From positions 361,362-425,361 of the forward strand of contig NZ_WTUX01000011.1 in assembly GCF_009882975.1 (NCBI RefSeq): a stretch of 64,000 bases of DNA, in the 5' to 3' direction. The first letter of the stretch is position 1; the number at the start of each line of letters is the position of its first letter. The notes under the pieces were generated by a model, which searched no databases, was not told where the DNA came from, and worked only from the letters and a program-made list of their open reading frames with translations. This stretch comes from Maritimibacter harenae. GTDB taxonomy: Bacteria; Pseudomonadota; Alphaproteobacteria; Rhodobacterales; Rhodobacteraceae. This document shows, one piece after another, positions 1 to 10,398 of this stretch. Made by a program: the position numbers and the translations under genes.

Positions 1-387
1 GTGATGAACGAAGTCCGCCAGGAAGAAGGACCGAACTATCTGACCACCATGGCCGATGTCGTCGTCAGCGACGAAAACGGTGAGCGGATCGCCTTGCTCC
101 AGCCCGAAAAGCGCGTCTACCCGGTGCAGGCGATGCCGACGACCGAGGCCGCGATCCACAGCGGGTTCTGGCGCGACATCTACGTCGTGATCGGCGACCC
201 GCAGGACAACGGCGGCTATGCCGTGCGCACCTTCATCAAGCCCTTTGCCAACTGGATCTGGGCCGGCGCGATCATCATGGCGCTTGGCGGGCTTCTGAGC
301 CTGTCGGACCGCCGCTACCGCGTCGCCGCCGGTGCCGCGCGCCAGCGCGCCGGTGGGCAGGGGCAACAGGGGGTGCCGGCGGAATGA
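1..387 (+). CDS. ccmF: CcmF, cytochrome c-type biogenesis protein, C-terminal part (5' truncated by window edge)
   Basis: Only the last 128 or so residues are inside the window. The visible part has the periplasmic stretch and the final membrane helix (about residues 84-100 of the fragment, around WIWAGAIIMALGG), followed by a cytoplasmic tail, as in the end of CcmF. CcmF is the membrane subunit of the haem lyase that attaches haem to apocytochrome c (system I). The stop overlaps the start of ccmH by four bases, so the two are translationally coupled. The GTG/ATG at the very first bases should not be read as the true start; the gene continues upstream. Confidence 0.85.
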   Translation: MMNEVRQEEGPNYLTTMADVVVSDENGERIALLQPEKRVYPVQAMPTTEAAIHSGFWRDIYVVIGDPQDNGGYAVRTFIKPFANWIWAGAIIMALGGLLSLSDRRYRVAAGAARQRAGGQGQQGVPAE

Positions 388-848
388 AACGGCTTCTCCT
401 CGCGCTTCTCCTGCTGCTCGCCCCCATCGGACCCTCGGTCGCGGTGACCCCGGACGAGGTGCTCGACAACCCGGCGCTCGAGGCCCGGGCGCGCGAGATC
501 TCGACGGGCCTGCGCTGCGTCGTGTGCCAGGGCGAGACGATCGACGAATCCAACGCTTCGATCGCGCGCGACCTGCGGCTTCTGGTGCGCGAGCGTCTGG
601 TGGCGGGCGACACGGACGAGGAGGTCGTGCAATTCATCGTGGATCGCTACGGCGAATACGTCCTGATGAAGCCCCGTACCGGGGGCGCGAACCTGATCCT
701 GTGGGGCGCGGGCCCGGCGCTGTTCCTGATCGCGGCCATCGGTGCGCTGGTCTACCTGCGCCGCCGGTCGCAGGCGCAATCCGAGGGTGAGAAGCTCAGC
801 CCGGAGGAGCAGGCCCGGCTCGACGAGCTTCTGGGGGACCGCGGCTGA
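384..848 (+). CDS. ccmH: CcmH (CcmL-type), thioredoxin-like cytochrome c maturation protein
   Basis: A 154-residue protein. It has an N-terminal signal peptide (about 1-20), a periplasmic domain with the redox motif RCVVCQG (Cys45 and Cys48), and one C-terminal membrane helix (about 104-125) with a short tail. This is the standard architecture of the CcmH/CcmL reductase that keeps the CxxCH haem-binding cysteines of apocytochromes reduced. It starts inside the stop codon region of ccmF, as usual for ccmF-ccmH operons. The CcmI TPR part is not fused here and is not seen downstream. Confidence 0.93.
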   Translation: MKRLLLALLLLLAPIGPSVAVTPDEVLDNPALEARAREISTGLRCVVCQGETIDESNASIARDLRLLVRERLVAGDTDEEVVQFIVDRYGEYVLMKPRTGGANLILWGAGPALFLIAAIGALVYLRRRSQAQSEGEKLSPEEQARLDELLGDRG

Positions 849-912
849 CGGAGCGTTTCGCTTTCCTTCCCCGCCGCGCCCCTTAGGGTCGGCGCAAACA
901 GCGGGAGGCCCC

Positions 913-1689
913 ATGCGCTACGACACGATTCTCTACGATCTCGACGCCGGGATCGCGACCATCACCCTGAACCGCCCCGAGAAGATGAACGCGCTCACGC
1001 CCCAGATGCGGGCCGAGTTGACCGACGCGCTCAAACGGGCGGCGGGCGAGGCGCGGGTGATCGTGCTCACGGGCGCCGGACAGGCCTTCTGCAGCGGCCA
1101 GGACCTGGGCGAGGGGATGACGGCGGCTGCGGTCGACCTCGAGCGGGTGCTGCGTGACGAATACGCCCCGATCATCCGCTGGATCACCGAGGCGCCTGTG
1201 CCGGTCATCGCGGCCGTGAACGGCCCCGCGGCCGGGGCGGGCGCCAACATCGCGCTCATGGCCGACATCGTGATCGCTACGCGGTCGGCCTATTTCCTGC
1301 AGGCGTTCGGGCGCATCGGGCTCATGCCGGATGCCGGCGGGACCTACACGCTCCCGCGCACCGTCGGGCTCCAGCGCGCGATGGGCGCGGCGCTCTTTGC
1401 GGAGAAGATCGAAGCCGACCAGGCGCTCGACTGGGGCATGATCTGGGAAGTCTACGACGACGAGGTCTTCGAGGCCGGTTGGCGCGCCCGGGCCGAGGCC
1501 CTGGCCCACGGCCCCACGCAGGCCTATGGCGCCATGAAGCAAGCCCTGCGCGCCTCTCTCGACAACGATCTCGACGAACAACTCAACCTCGAAGCGCGCC
1601 TCCAGGGCACCTGCGGCAATACCCGCGACTTCAAGGAAGGCGTGCTGGCCTTCCGCGAGAAACGCCGGGCCTCATTCGAGGGGCGGTGA
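913..1689 (+). CDS. paaG: Enoyl-CoA hydratase/isomerase family protein, PaaG-like
   Basis: 258 residues from the ATG at 913, which follows GGGAGG; longer frames upstream have no matching ribosome site. Crotonase fold: oxyanion-hole segments near residues 58-66 (AFCSGQDLG) and 103-112 (NGPAAGAGAN), and the MPDAGGTY motif with Asp140 where PaaG has its catalytic aspartate. The later DWGMIWEV stretch also matches PaaG. PaaG isomerises ring-epoxidised phenylacetyl-CoA to an oxepin. The rest of a paa operon is not in the window, so another acyl-CoA substrate is possible. Its 3' end overlaps the convergent sulfotransferase gene by 18 bp. Confidence 0.8.
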   Translation: MRYDTILYDLDAGIATITLNRPEKMNALTPQMRAELTDALKRAAGEARVIVLTGAGQAFCSGQDLGEGMTAAAVDLERVLRDEYAPIIRWITEAPVPVIAAVNGPAAGAGANIALMADIVIATRSAYFLQAFGRIGLMPDAGGTYTLPRTVGLQRAMGAALFAEKIEADQALDWGMIWEVYDDEVFEAGWRARAEALAHGPTQAYGAMKQALRASLDNDLDEQLNLEARLQGTCGNTRDFKEGVLAFREKRRASFEGR

Positions 1690-2880
1690 GGGGGCCTCTT
1701 CAGCTTGGGTGGCAAGCGCCGCCCGGTATTCTTCGAGTTTCTGGTTGATCAGTGGGCCTTCCGGTCGCAGCCAGGCAGCGACCTTCATCAGTTTTAATGC
1801 CAATTCCACTTCCCCGGCCGCCTCGGCATTGAGGGCCAGGTCGCGCATCCTGTCCGCCCCCGGAGACCGCCTGTCCTGGGTGTTGAGCGCGTCCAGAAGG
1901 CCGCCAATCGCGGCGTTGGCCTGGTCTTCGCTCCAAAGTTCCCGCGGCTCGTCTGAATACGAGGAAAAATCAACCTGGAACAGGTCGCTGCCGTCGGTCG
2001 CGCCCATGCGCCTTTTGAGCGCGATGTTCCCGTCGCGATATTTCTCGTAGAAAGCTTCCGCTTCCTGGCGTGAAGGCAACTGGCGACTGTCGTCAGGCAC
2101 GGCTTCGAGAACGTCGTGTTTCAGAGAGGTTCGAAGGCCTCTCTGGTTCATCAGGTGCCCGACCTTGGATTTGCTCAGTCCGAACGACGTGTTCTGTTCC
2201 TCGATTGCCCGCATACCGGTGCTGTCCAACCCGACCGTTTCAAGGAAATCCGGCCATACGTCCCCGCCCGCAAGTTTGGCGCGGTCGAAGATGCGGACCT
2301 CGACGTTCTCGTCGCCGAAGCGATCCATCCAGCGACCGATGCGGGTTTCATAGTCGAGGTAGAGGTCAAGGTTGCGCGCACTGTGCGGCATGGCCGTGGT
2401 GTCGTAGCCGAAAAGCCGCTCTTCCGCCAAACGGTTGGGCTTTGCCCCTTCCTGGTGGTGCGACACCGCGTGGGAGTCCTGGCGTCGCAGATAGGTCACG
2501 ATCTTAATCTTGGAAAAAAGAGGCTCAACGACCTCCGCGAGTTCGTCGATCCGCGCGGGATCCGTGAAGAACGAAAAGTTTTCTGACGATGCGATGACTC
2601 GATCGGTCGTGGCCGCCGACAGCGCCTCACGGAACGTGTCCGGGTCGAGCAGGGCAAATCCATCGGGAACGAATTCGAAATCGTCGCGGGCGAAGCCCAG
2701 CACCGTGTGGAGATTTGGAAGGTGACCGGTCCGCACGTAGGTCACGCCCTGAGCGTTCAGAGCGTCCTGGTTCTGAAACAGCGCCATCTGTATGGTCGTC
2801 GTCCCGGTCTTGTGCGCACCGATATGAAGGACGAGTTCCTTGCGCTTGCGTCGATTTCCGGAAAGACGGAGAAATTTCAA
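1672..2880 (-). CDS. Sulfotransferase-like protein (P-loop, PAPS-type)
   Basis: About 402 residues from a TTG start at 2880, preceded by AGGAAGG at a good distance. The N-terminus has a sulfotransferase-type phosphate-binding loop, HIGAHKTGTTTIQ (about 19-31), and a later SSENFSFF segment resembling the 3'-phosphate-binding region. The open frame continues upstream to 3027, but those codons run through the gltA terminator hairpin, so the longer start is unlikely. The C-terminal 70 residues look like a short helical TPR-like segment. Family members sulfate glycans or other surface compounds; the acceptor cannot be told from sequence. No glycan cluster lies beside it. Confidence 0.72.
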   Translation of the reverse strand: MKFLRLSGNRRKRKELVLHIGAHKTGTTTIQMALFQNQDALNAQGVTYVRTGHLPNLHTVLGFARDDFEFVPDGFALLDPDTFREALSAATTDRVIASSENFSFFTDPARIDELAEVVEPLFSKIKIVTYLRRQDSHAVSHHQEGAKPNRLAEERLFGYDTTAMPHSARNLDLYLDYETRIGRWMDRFGDENVEVRIFDRAKLAGGDVWPDFLETVGLDSTGMRAIEEQNTSFGLSKSKVGHLMNQRGLRTSLKHDVLEAVPDDSRQLPSRQEAEAFYEKYRDGNIALKRRMGATDGSDLFQVDFSSYSDEPRELWSEDQANAAIGGLLDALNTQDRRSPGADRMRDLALNAEAAGEVELALKLMKVAAWLRPEGPLINQKLEEYRAALATQAEEAPSPPLE

Positions 2881-2986
2881 GATCGCACCTTCCTGGAGGG
2901 AATTCTGGCTCGGAACATGACTGGAAGAGTATTTGACGGCCCATACGCCGAAGCAAGGCGGAATTTTCCGGGACTTCGAAATGGAC

Positions 2987-3024
2987 CTGAAAAGAAACGA
3001 CCGCCAAGCGTCGCCGGCGGTCGT
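2987..3024 (-). terminator. Rho-independent terminator of gltA
   Basis: On the minus strand a 9-bp stem (ACGACCGCC with GGCGGTCGT, loop of about 10 nt) is followed by TTTCTTTTC. It lies just beyond the gltA stop. Confidence 0.8.
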
Positions 3025-3050
3025 CAATTCTTTTCCACTGGCTCACATGC

Positions 3051-4346
3051 TCAGCGGTCCTCGACGTCCACGTAGTCACGCAGCGTCTCGCCCATGTAGA
3101 GCTGGCGCGGGCGGCCGATCTTCTGGCCCGGGTCGCCGATCATCTCTTTCCACTGCGAGATCCAGCCGACGGTGCGCGAGAGCGCGAAGATCGGGGTGAA
3201 CATCGAGGTGGGGAAGCCCATCGCCTCGAGGATGATGCCCGAGTAGAAGTCGACGTTCGGGAACAGCTTCTTGTCGGTGAAGTAGGGGTCCTCGAGCGCC
3301 TGCTTTTCCAGCTCCTTGGCGACCTGGAGCGTCGGGTTGTCCTCGATCCCCATGAGATCGAGCACCTCGTCGGCCGACTGCTTCATCACCTTCGCGCGCG
3401 GGTCGAAGTTCTTGTAGACGCGGTGACCGAAGCCCATCAGGCGGAACGGGTCGTCCTTGTCCTTGGCGCGCGCGATGAATTCCGGAATGCGGTCGACGGT
3501 GCCGATTTCCTTGAGCATCTCGAGGCAGGCCTGGTTCGCCCCGCCATGCGCCGGGCCCCACAGGCAGGCGATGCCGGCCGCGATACAGGCGAAGGGGTTC
3601 GCACCCGACGAGCCCGCAAGACGCACGGTCGAGGTCGAGGCGTTCTGCTCGTGGTCCGCGTGCAGCGTGAAGATCCGGTCCATCGCGCGGCTCAGGATCG
3701 GGTTCACCTCGTAGTTCTCGGCCGGGACCGAGAAGCACATGTGCAGGAAGTTCGAGGCGTAATCCAGGTCGTTGCGCGGATACACGAAAGGCTGGCCGAT
3801 CGTGTACTTGTAGGCCATCGCGGCAATGGTCGGCATCTTCGCGATCATGCGGATCGAGGCGACTTCGCGCTGCCACGGGTCCGAGATGTCCGTCGAGTCG
3901 TGGTAGAAGGCCGACATCGCGCCGACCACGCCCACCATGATCGCCATCGGGTGTGCGTCACGGCGGAAGCCCGAGTAGAACTTGGTCATCTGCTCGTGCA
4001 CCATGGTGTGGCGCGTCACGCGGAATTCGAAATCGTCGATCTCGTCCGCGGTCGGCAGGTGGCCGTAGAGCAGCAGGAAGCAGACCTCGAGGAAATGCGA
4101 CTTCGCGGCCAGCTGGTCGATGGGGTAGCCGCGGTGCAGAAGCTCGCCCTTGTTGCCGTCGATGAAGGTGATCGTCGAATCGCAGGACGCGGTCGAGGTG
4201 AACCCGGGGTCGTAGGTGAACACGCCGCCCTGCGCGTAGAGCTTGGTGATGTCGATCACGTCCGGGCCGGCGGTCGGGGAGTAGATCGGCAGTTCGAGTT
4301 CCTTGTCACCGAAACTCAGCTTCGCCGTACCTGTCTGGTTCGCCAT
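3051..4346 (-). CDS. gltA: Citrate synthase (type II, hexameric class)
   Basis: 431 residues, the usual length of the Gram-negative enzyme. It condenses oxaloacetate and acetyl-CoA to citrate in the TCA cycle. Key sites are visible: HADHEQNAS (His229 and His232), GPAHGGANQ (His267), GFGHRVYK (His308) and the C-terminal DFYSG segment. The start ATG sits just after a GAGGGATATG-type ribosome site. It lies 42 bp downstream of gltX on the same strand and ends in its own terminator. Confidence 0.98.
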   Translation of the reverse strand: MANQTGTAKLSFGDKELELPIYSPTAGPDVIDITKLYAQGGVFTYDPGFTSTASCDSTITFIDGNKGELLHRGYPIDQLAAKSHFLEVCFLLLYGHLPTADEIDDFEFRVTRHTMVHEQMTKFYSGFRRDAHPMAIMVGVVGAMSAFYHDSTDISDPWQREVASIRMIAKMPTIAAMAYKYTIGQPFVYPRNDLDYASNFLHMCFSVPAENYEVNPILSRAMDRIFTLHADHEQNASTSTVRLAGSSGANPFACIAAGIACLWGPAHGGANQACLEMLKEIGTVDRIPEFIARAKDKDDPFRLMGFGHRVYKNFDPRAKVMKQSADEVLDLMGIEDNPTLQVAKELEKQALEDPYFTDKKLFPNVDFYSGIILEAMGFPTSMFTPIFALSRTVGWISQWKEMIGDPGQKIGRPRQLYMGETLRDYVDVEDR

Positions 4347-4388
4347 TCATCATATCCCTCTGTTGGGGCCCGCCACTGGCTGGGCTGG

Positions 4389-5792
4389 TTACTGGCTGGC
4401 CTCTTCGAGGCGGGCGATGGTTTCGTCCCGCCCGAGGACCAGCATCATGTCAAACACACTGGGGCTCGCAGCCCGCCCGGCGAGCGCGGCACGCAAAGGT
4501 GCGGCGAGCTTGCCGAATTTCATGCCGTGGGCGTCCGCCGCTGTGTTGAGAATAGTCTCCAAATCTTCGCGCTTCCAGCTAGCAGTTTGCAACTGCGGCG
4601 TCAATTCAGACAGTATACCACGGGATACATCATCGAGCGCCTTGGCGGCTTTTTCTTCCACGTCAAGCGGGCGGGAGGCCAGAATAAAGCGCGCCTTTTC
4701 AATGAGATGGGGCAGGGTCTTGGCGCCGGTGCGCACGAAGGGCAGCGCGGCGCGCAGGCCGTCCATCTGTGCATCCGTCAACATTGGCTGCGACGTCGCG
4801 TCAAGAAATTCCTGCACCTGCGAAAGGAGCGTCTCGTCCTCCATCATGGCGATGTGCTGGGCCGACACGTGGTCCAGCTTCTTGAAGTCCAGACGGGCCG
4901 CGCCCTTGCCGATCCCGTCGAGGTCGAACCACGCGATCGCCTGCTCGTCGGTGAAGACCTCGTCGTCCCCGTGGCTCCAGCCCAGCCGGGCCAGGTAGTT
5001 GCGCATCGCGGGCGCCGGGTACCCCAGCGCGCGGTATTCCTCGACCCCGGCCGCGCCGTGGCGTTTGGACAGCTTCTTGCCGTCCGGCCCGTGAATCAGG
5101 GGGATGTGGGCAAAGACCGGCAGGTCCCAGCCCATCGCGCGGTAGACAAGCATCTGGCGGGCCGCGTTGTTGAGATGGTCGTCGCCCCGGATCACGTGGG
5201 TCACGCCCATGTCGAAATCGTCCACCACGACGGCCAGCATGTAGGTGGGCGTGCCGTCCGAACGCAGGCAGATCATGTCGTCGAGCTGGTCGTTGCGGAT
5301 CGTGACCTTGCCCTGCACCTTGTCCTCGATCACCGTGTCGCCGTCGCGCGGCGCCTTCACGCGCACCACGTAGGGCGCGTCCGGATGGGTCGCGGGATCG
5401 GCGTCGCGCCAGGGCGACTGGAACAGGGTGGAGCGGCCCTCGGCGCGCGCGGCCTCGCGGAACGCCTCGATCTCCTCCTGGGTCGAAAAGCACTTGTAGG
5501 CGGTCCCGGCCGCCAGCATTTCCTCGGCCACTTCGACGTGTCGCTCGGCCCGGGCCGCCTGGCTCACCGGCTCGCCGTCATAATCGAGACCCAGCCATTC
5601 CATCGCGTCGAAAATCGCAGCCGTGGCCTCGGGCGTCGAGCGCGCGCGGTCGGTGTCTTCGATCCTCAGCAGGAATTTGCCGCCCCGGCCGCGGGCGTAG
5701 AGCCAGTTGAACAGGGCCGTACGGGCACCGCCGATATGCAGATATCCGGTGGGCGAAGGGGCGAAACGGGTGACGACGGGAGGGTGGGACAT
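4389..5792 (-). CDS. gltX: Glutamyl-tRNA synthetase
   Basis: 467 residues, class I aminoacyl-tRNA synthetase that charges tRNA-Glu. The N-terminus carries the HIGH-type motif [17 protein letters not shown] and, further on, the KLSKRHG signature that binds ATP. The C-terminal helical anticodon-binding domain is complete. It is divergent from comEC with a 79-bp shared upstream region, and gltA follows in the same direction. Many alphaproteobacteria carry two gltX-like genes; whether this one is discriminating or not cannot be judged here. Confidence 0.97.
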   Translation of the reverse strand: MSHPPVVTRFAPSPTGYLHIGGARTALFNWLYARGRGGKFLLRIEDTDRARSTPEATAAIFDAMEWLGLDYDGEPVSQAARAERHVEVAEEMLAAGTAYKCFSTQEEIEAFREAARAEGRSTLFQSPWRDADPATHPDAPYVVRVKAPRDGDTVIEDKVQGKVTIRNDQLDDMICLRSDGTPTYMLAVVVDDFDMGVTHVIRGDDHLNNAARQMLVYRAMGWDLPVFAHIPLIHGPDGKKLSKRHGAAGVEEYRALGYPAPAMRNYLARLGWSHGDDEVFTDEQAIAWFDLDGIGKGAARLDFKKLDHVSAQHIAMMEDETLLSQVQEFLDATSQPMLTDAQMDGLRAALPFVRTGAKTLPHLIEKARFILASRPLDVEEKAAKALDDVSRGILSELTPQLQTASWKREDLETILNTAADAHGMKFGKLAAPLRAALAGRAASPSVFDMMLVLGRDETIARLEEASQ

Positions 5793-5871
5793 GCGCGCGT
5801 TAACCTTTCGGAAACCATTGGAAGCCTAGCTTCGCCGGGAGGGATAGACGGGTCGGGGTTGGAGGACAAGA

Positions 5872-7968
5872 GTGGCCTTGGCCAACGCCATCTCGGACCG
5901 GCTGGAGCGTCTGCGCGGGCGGCTGATCCTGTTCGCGCCGGTGGGCCTCGGGGCCGGGATCGGCCTTTACTTCGCTTTGATGCAGGAGCCCGGGCCAATC
6001 GGCTGGGCGGTGATCGCGGGCGTCGCATTCCTGTCGCTGGGTTCGGGCCTCTGCTTGGGCCGCACGCGGTGGCCGGGTCTCGGACTGCCGGTCCTCGCCG
6101 CGGGTGCCGTGGCCGCAGGGCTTTGCGTCGCGGGTGCGCGCAGCGCCCGGGTCGCCGCACCGGTTCTGCCATTCCACTATTTCGGGGCGGTCGAGGGGCG
6201 GGTCGTCATCATCGACCGGAGCCAGTCGGACGCGGTGCGGCTCACGCTGGACGAGGTGCGCCTCGACGATGTGGCGCCGTGGAAGGTGCCGGACCGGGTG
6301 CGTGTGTCGCTTCACGCGGACGATCCGGTGCTCGACCCCGTGCCGGGGATGCGCATCGCCGTGACCGCCTACCTGTCCGGGCCCTCCGGACCGGTGGAGC
6401 CGGGCGGGTTCGACTTCCGGCGCATGGCGTGGTTTCGCGGCATCGGCGCGGTGGGGTATGCCCGCACGCCCGCGCTGCCGTTGGCCCGACCCGAGGGGGC
6501 GCTGCCGCTCAACCGTTTGCGCAAGGCGATCTCGGCGGCGGTGCAGGACGAGATCCCGGGCGAGGCGGGCGCCTTCGCCGCCGCGATCACCACGGGCGAC
6601 CGTGCGGCGATGGGGCGCGACACGCTGGAGGCGCTCAGGGCCTCCAACCTCGCGCATCTGCTGGCCATTTCCGGGCTGCACATGGGGCTTCTCGTCGGCT
6701 TCGTCTTCGGCAGCGTCCGGCTCGGGCTCGCCATGATCCCGGCGGTGGGCGCGGCGACGGACGTGCGCAAGATCGCGGCACTGGTCGCGCTTGTCGCGGG
6801 GGCCTCCTACCTCGCCCTGTCGGGCGGCACCGTGTCGACGTCGCGCGCCTTCGCGATGGTCGGCGTGATGCTGGTCGCGATCCTCGTGGGGCGGCGGGCG
6901 CTGACGTTGCGCGCGGTCGCGGTGGCCGCGCTCATCCTGCTTCTGCTCAAGCCCGAGACGCTGGTCGAGGCGGGCTTCCAGATGTCCTTCGCCGCGACCA
7001 CCGCGCTCGTCGCCGTCTTCGGCGCGCTGCGCGATGTGCAGGGGCGGCGACTGCCGAAATGGGCGCGCCCGGTCTTCGCGGTGGTCCTGTCGTCGCTTGT
7101 CGCCGGGCTCGCGACCGCACCGTTCTCGGCCGCGATCTTCAACCGGGTGGCGCATTACGGGCTGATCGCGAACGTGGTGTCGGTGCCCGTGATGGGGCTG
7201 CTCGTGATGCCGCTGGCGGTACTGGCCGCACTGCTCGCTCCCCTGGGCCTCAGCGGCGTGGCGCTGGACCTGATGCGCTGGCCGATCGAGTGGATCCTGT
7301 GGGTCGCGCGCTCCGTGGCGGCGCTCGACGGGGCGGTGGGCCACGTGATCGCACCGCAGCCGGGGGTGCTGCCGATGGTGGCGCTGGGTGGCCTGGCGAT
7401 GGTGCTCCTGCGCGGCGCCGGGCGGATCGGTGGCGGCGTCGCGCTGCTGGGCGCCCTGGCGCTTTGGTCGCAGGCGGAGCGCCCCGACATGCTGATCTCG
7501 CCGTCCGGGGGGCTGATCGGCGTGATGGGGCCCGAGGGTCGCGCCCTCACCAAGGCGCGGGGCGAATCCTTCGCGGCTCGGAGCTGGTTGGAGAACTATG
7601 GTGACGCGGCGGACCAGCCGGCCGCGGCCGCGCGGCTGGCGAGCGGGCGCGACCCGGTGTTCGAGTTGGGAGGCGTGACGCTGGTGCAGGTGGCAGGGCG
7701 CGGCGCGTCGGATCGGGTGGCCGCGGCCTGCGGGCGGGCCGACGTGATCCTCTATTCCGCCCCGGTGCTGGAAAGTTACCCGGAGCACTGCCATGTGATC
7801 GACCGCGGGCTTCTGGCGCAGACCGGCCCGCTTGCGCTTCATGTCGAGGGGGAGGGGCTGCGCGTCGTCACCACCGCACAGCGGTCAGGACACCGGCCCT
7901 GGACGGGAATACGGCGCGACCACGTCGCGCCGGTTCCGGTTCTCGAGGCCCTTGGCGGGTTTCAGTAG
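5872..7968 (+). CDS. comEC: ComEC/Rec2-family membrane channel protein, without an intact metallo-hydrolase site
   Basis: 698 residues from the GTG at 5872, preceded by GGAGG. The N-terminus holds two or more membrane helices and a DUF4131-type periplasmic region. The central competence domain has the hallmark [14 protein letters not shown] and about eight further helices. The family moves transforming DNA through the inner membrane. The last 200 residues, where many ComEC proteins have a metallo-beta-lactamase domain, have no HxHxDH motif, so any nuclease activity would have to come from elsewhere. It converges on lexA with a 7-bp overlap of the 3' ends. Confidence 0.9.
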   Translation: MALANAISDRLERLRGRLILFAPVGLGAGIGLYFALMQEPGPIGWAVIAGVAFLSLGSGLCLGRTRWPGLGLPVLAAGAVAAGLCVAGARSARVAAPVLPFHYFGAVEGRVVIIDRSQSDAVRLTLDEVRLDDVAPWKVPDRVRVSLHADDPVLDPVPGMRIAVTAYLSGPSGPVEPGGFDFRRMAWFRGIGAVGYARTPALPLARPEGALPLNRLRKAISAAVQDEIPGEAGAFAAAITTGDRAAMGRDTLEALRASNLAHLLAISGLHMGLLVGFVFGSVRLGLAMIPAVGAATDVRKIAALVALVAGASYLALSGGTVSTSRAFAMVGVMLVAILVGRRALTLRAVAVAALILLLLKPETLVEAGFQMSFAATTALVAVFGALRDVQGRRLPKWARPVFAVVLSSLVAGLATAPFSAAIFNRVAHYGLIANVVSVPVMGLLVMPLAVLAALLAPLGLSGVALDLMRWPIEWILWVARSVAALDGAVGHVIAPQPGVLPMVALGGLAMVLLRGAGRIGGGVALLGALALWSQAERPDMLISPSGGLIGVMGPEGRALTKARGESFAARSWLENYGDAADQPAAAARLASGRDPVFELGGVTLVQVAGRGASDRVAAACGRADVILYSAPVLESYPEHCHVIDRGLLAQTGPLALHVEGEGLRVVTTAQRSGHRPWTGIRRDHVAPVPVLEALGGFQ

Positions 7969-8654
7969 GTGCGGATCAGCCCGACGAGCTTGCCCTGCAC
8001 CTTCACCTGGCCCTGCGGCAGGATGCGGGTCTCGAACGCCGGGTTGGCGGCTTCGAGCGAGATCATCTCGCCCGCGCGGCGGAAGCGCTTGAGCGTTGCC
8101 TCGTAACCATCGACCTGTGCCACCACGATGTCGCCGTTGTCGGCCTGCGAGGTTTCGCGGATGATCACCACGTCGCCGGAATTGATCCCGGCGTTGATCA
8201 TCGAGTCGCCCTTCACCTCCAGCGCATAGTGACGCCCCTTGCCGACCATCGCGCCGGGTACGGACACTTGGGTCTGCCCGTCCTCGATCGCCTCGATCGG
8301 GGTGCCGGCGGCGATGCGGCCCAGGAGCGGCAGGTCCATCGCGGCGCCTTCGAGCGGCATCGCGGTGCCCGGGCGCTCGTCCGGCCGATCGCCGTCGATG
8401 ACGCGCGGTTCGAAGCCAGCCTTGCCGGAACTGTCGAGCGAGTCGGGCAGGCGCGTGATCTCGATCGCGCGGGCCCGGTGGGCCAGGCGGCGGATGTATC
8501 CGCGTTCTTCGAGTGCCGTGATGAGGCGGTGGATGCCGGACTTGGAGCGCAGGTTCAGCGCTTCCTTCATCTCGTCGAAACTGGGCGGCACCCCGTCGCG
8601 CTGAATGCGCTTGTGGATGAATTCCAGCAGGTCCAGTTGCTTCTTCGTCAGCAT
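7962..8654 (-). CDS. lexA: LexA repressor
   Basis: 230 residues. An N-terminal winged-helix DNA-binding domain (1-66) is followed by the S24 peptidase domain. The self-cleavage site is Ala116-Gly117 (GRIAAGTP), with catalytic Ser151 (KGDSM) and Lys189 (EATLKR). It represses SOS genes and is inactivated by RecA-stimulated self-cleavage. The region just upstream has several GTTC half-sites spaced as in alphaproteobacterial SOS boxes, so it is very probably autoregulated. It is the last gene downstream of trpC-moaC-moeA but separated by 95 bp with its own operator. Confidence 0.98.
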   Translation of the reverse strand: MLTKKQLDLLEFIHKRIQRDGVPPSFDEMKEALNLRSKSGIHRLITALEERGYIRRLAHRARAIEITRLPDSLDSSGKAGFEPRVIDGDRPDERPGTAMPLEGAAMDLPLLGRIAAGTPIEAIEDGQTQVSVPGAMVGKGRHYALEVKGDSMINAGINSGDVVIIRETSQADNGDIVVAQVDGYEATLKRFRRAGEMISLEAANPAFETRILPQGQVKVQGKLVGLIRTY

Positions 8655-8679
8655 CGCTCGCCCTCCGGCTGCCCGTTAT

Positions 8680-8727
8680 GTTCCCGACCACGACCGGGTC
8701 TGTTCGGGTAAAGTTCTACCCGTGTTC
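8680..8727 (-). promoter_or_regulatory. LexA operator array (alphaproteobacterial SOS boxes)
   Basis: GTTC occurs at 8680, 8702, 8713 and 8724, all on one 11-bp grid; the 8691 position is degenerate (CGAC). The last three form two overlapping perfect GTTC-N7-GTTC boxes, the known LexA site of Alphaproteobacteria. The array ends 25 bp upstream of the lexA start. Confidence 0.85.
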
Positions 8728-8749
8728 CCGTTTCGTGTCAACGCGTGCG

Positions 8750-9919
8750 TCAGAGGGGCAGAACGTCCACGGGGTCGCCCACGCGCCGCGCGGGGTCGTC
8801 GGGCGGGCGCACGATGAGCGCGTCGGCCTTGGCGAGAATCGACAGGAGCGAGCTGTCCTGGCGGTCCATCGGCGCGACGCCGTCCGCGCTGCGCACGGCG
8901 CGCATGTAATGCTGGCGCGGCCCGTTCCGGGGCAGGTCGACGGTCAGCGACACCTGTTCGGGTGCGGCCGGGTCGCTGTCGTCGCCCAGCATCCGGGCGA
9001 GTGCGGGCAAGATGAAGATCTTTCCGCAGATCATCGCCGACACCGGGTTGCCCGGCAGGCCGATCAGCGGCGCGCGGCCCAGCCGGCCGGCCATCAGCGG
9101 TTTGCCGGGGCGCATCGCGACCTTGTAGAAGCTCTGATCGAGCCCCAGCTCGCCCGCCACGGCACCGACGATGTCGTGGTCCCCGACGGACGCGCCGCCC
9201 ACGGTCACGATCAAGTCGGCATCGGCCGCGAGCCCCAGGACGAAGCGCAGGCTGTCGGGATTGTCGCGTGCGATGGGCAGTAGCCGCGCGCGCGCGCCGG
9301 CGGCATCGAACATCGCCTTCAGCCCGAAGGTGTTGGACGCGATGATCTGGTCTTCGCCCGGTGTTTCGCCGGGCATCACGAGCTCGTCGCCCGTGGCGAT
9401 CACGGCGACGTCAGGCTGGCGGTAGACCGGCACCTGCGGCACGTTCATCGCGGCCAGAAGCGCCACGTCCTTGGACGAGATGCGTCCCATCTCGTGCACC
9501 TGGCCCGCGCGGAAATCGTTGCCCGCCGCGCGGATGTTGTCGCCCGAGGACAGGTCGCGGCCCAGGGTGATGAGATCGCCGCTGCGCGTCACGTCCTCCT
9601 GGATGATCACGCGGTCGGCGCCCTCGGGCACCGGCGCGCCGGTGAAGATGCGCACGGCTTGCCCCGCGCCGACGCGGCCCGCGAAGCGCTCGCCCGCCTT
9701 GGCCTCGCCGATCACCTTGAACATCGCGTCCGCTTCGGCCTCGACCCCCTTGAGCGCGTAGCCGTCCATCGCGGAGGCCGCGAAGGGCGGCTGGTCGCGC
9801 GTGGCGGTGGCCGGGGCGGCCGCGAAGCGGCCGGCGGCCTGGGCCAGCGGCACGGTTTCGGTGTCCATGCGTTCGACCAGGTCGAGTATCCGGGCCTGCG
9901 CCTCTTCCACCGAAATCAC
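8750..9919 (-). CDS. moeA: Molybdopterin molybdenumtransferase MoeA
   Basis: 389 residues from the GTG at 9919, which overlaps the moaC stop (GTGA) and has a purine-rich site upstream; longer frames run through moaC. MoeA inserts molybdate into adenylylated molybdopterin. Seen: the four-domain layout with the [10 protein letters not shown] region, the MoCF-type motif [12 protein letters not shown], and PGKPLMAGR before the C-terminal domain. Operon with trpC and moaC; the cofactor would serve enzymes such as the CoxSLM complex encoded 4 kb away. Confidence 0.95.
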   Translation of the reverse strand: MISVEEAQARILDLVERMDTETVPLAQAAGRFAAAPATATRDQPPFAASAMDGYALKGVEAEADAMFKVIGEAKAGERFAGRVGAGQAVRIFTGAPVPEGADRVIIQEDVTRSGDLITLGRDLSSGDNIRAAGNDFRAGQVHEMGRISSKDVALLAAMNVPQVPVYRQPDVAVIATGDELVMPGETPGEDQIIASNTFGLKAMFDAAGARARLLPIARDNPDSLRFVLGLAADADLIVTVGGASVGDHDIVGAVAGELGLDQSFYKVAMRPGKPLMAGRLGRAPLIGLPGNPVSAMICGKIFILPALARMLGDDSDPAAPEQVSLTVDLPRNGPRQHYMRAVRSADGVAPMDRQDSSLLSILAKADALIVRPPDDPARRVGDPVDVLPL

Positions 9920-10398
9920 GGCTTCGCCTCGTAACTGCCCGATTTTCCACCGGTCTTTGCGAGAAGCTTGATCCCCTCGATCTGCATGCCCTTCTCGGCG
10001 GCCTTGAGCATGTCGTAGACCGTGAGCGCGGCGGTGGAAACGGCAGTGAGCGCCTCCATCTCGACCCCGGTCTGGCCCGAGGTCTTGACCGTCGCGGTGA
10101 TGCGCACGCCGGGCAGGTCCGCGTCCGGCTCGAGATCCAGCGAAACCTTGGTGACGGGGAGCGGATGGCACAGCGGGATCAGGTCGGAGGTCTTCTTCGC
10201 TCCCATGATGCCCGCAAGCCGCGCCACGCCCAGCACGTCGCCCTTCTTCGCCGTCCCCTCGGTCACGAGGGCCAGCGTTTCGGGGGTCATGATGACCTGG
10301 CCGGTGGCGATGGCGGTGCGGTCGGTGACGTCTTTGTCGGACACGTCGACCATGTGGGCCTGCCCGTCGGCGTCGAAATGGGTCAGCTTTCCGCTCAT
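9916..10398 (-). CDS. moaC: Cyclic pyranopterin monophosphate synthase MoaC
   Basis: 160 residues, the usual length. MoaC converts the MoaA product to cyclic pyranopterin monophosphate, the first step of molybdenum cofactor synthesis. Conserved blocks are present: [12 protein letters not shown] at the N-terminus, the LIPLCHPLP segment and [20 protein letters not shown]. Its start overlaps the trpC stop by four bases and its stop overlaps the moeA start, so trpC-moaC-moeA are tightly coupled. No moaA, moaD or moaE is in the window. Confidence 0.97.
   Translation of the reverse strand: MSGKLTHFDADGQAHMVDVSDKDVTDRTAIATGQVIMTPETLALVTEGTAKKGDVLGVARLAGIMGAKKTSDLIPLCHPLPVTKVSLDLEPDADLPGVRITATVKTSGQTGVEMEALTAVSTAALTVYDMLKAAEKGMQIEGIKLLAKTGGKSGSYEAKP

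Noticed and set aside
3423-7604. 1393-codon plus-strand open frame over gltA, gltX and comEC
   Set aside because: It is antisense to gltA and gltX and out of phase with comEC; all three real genes have strong family motifs.
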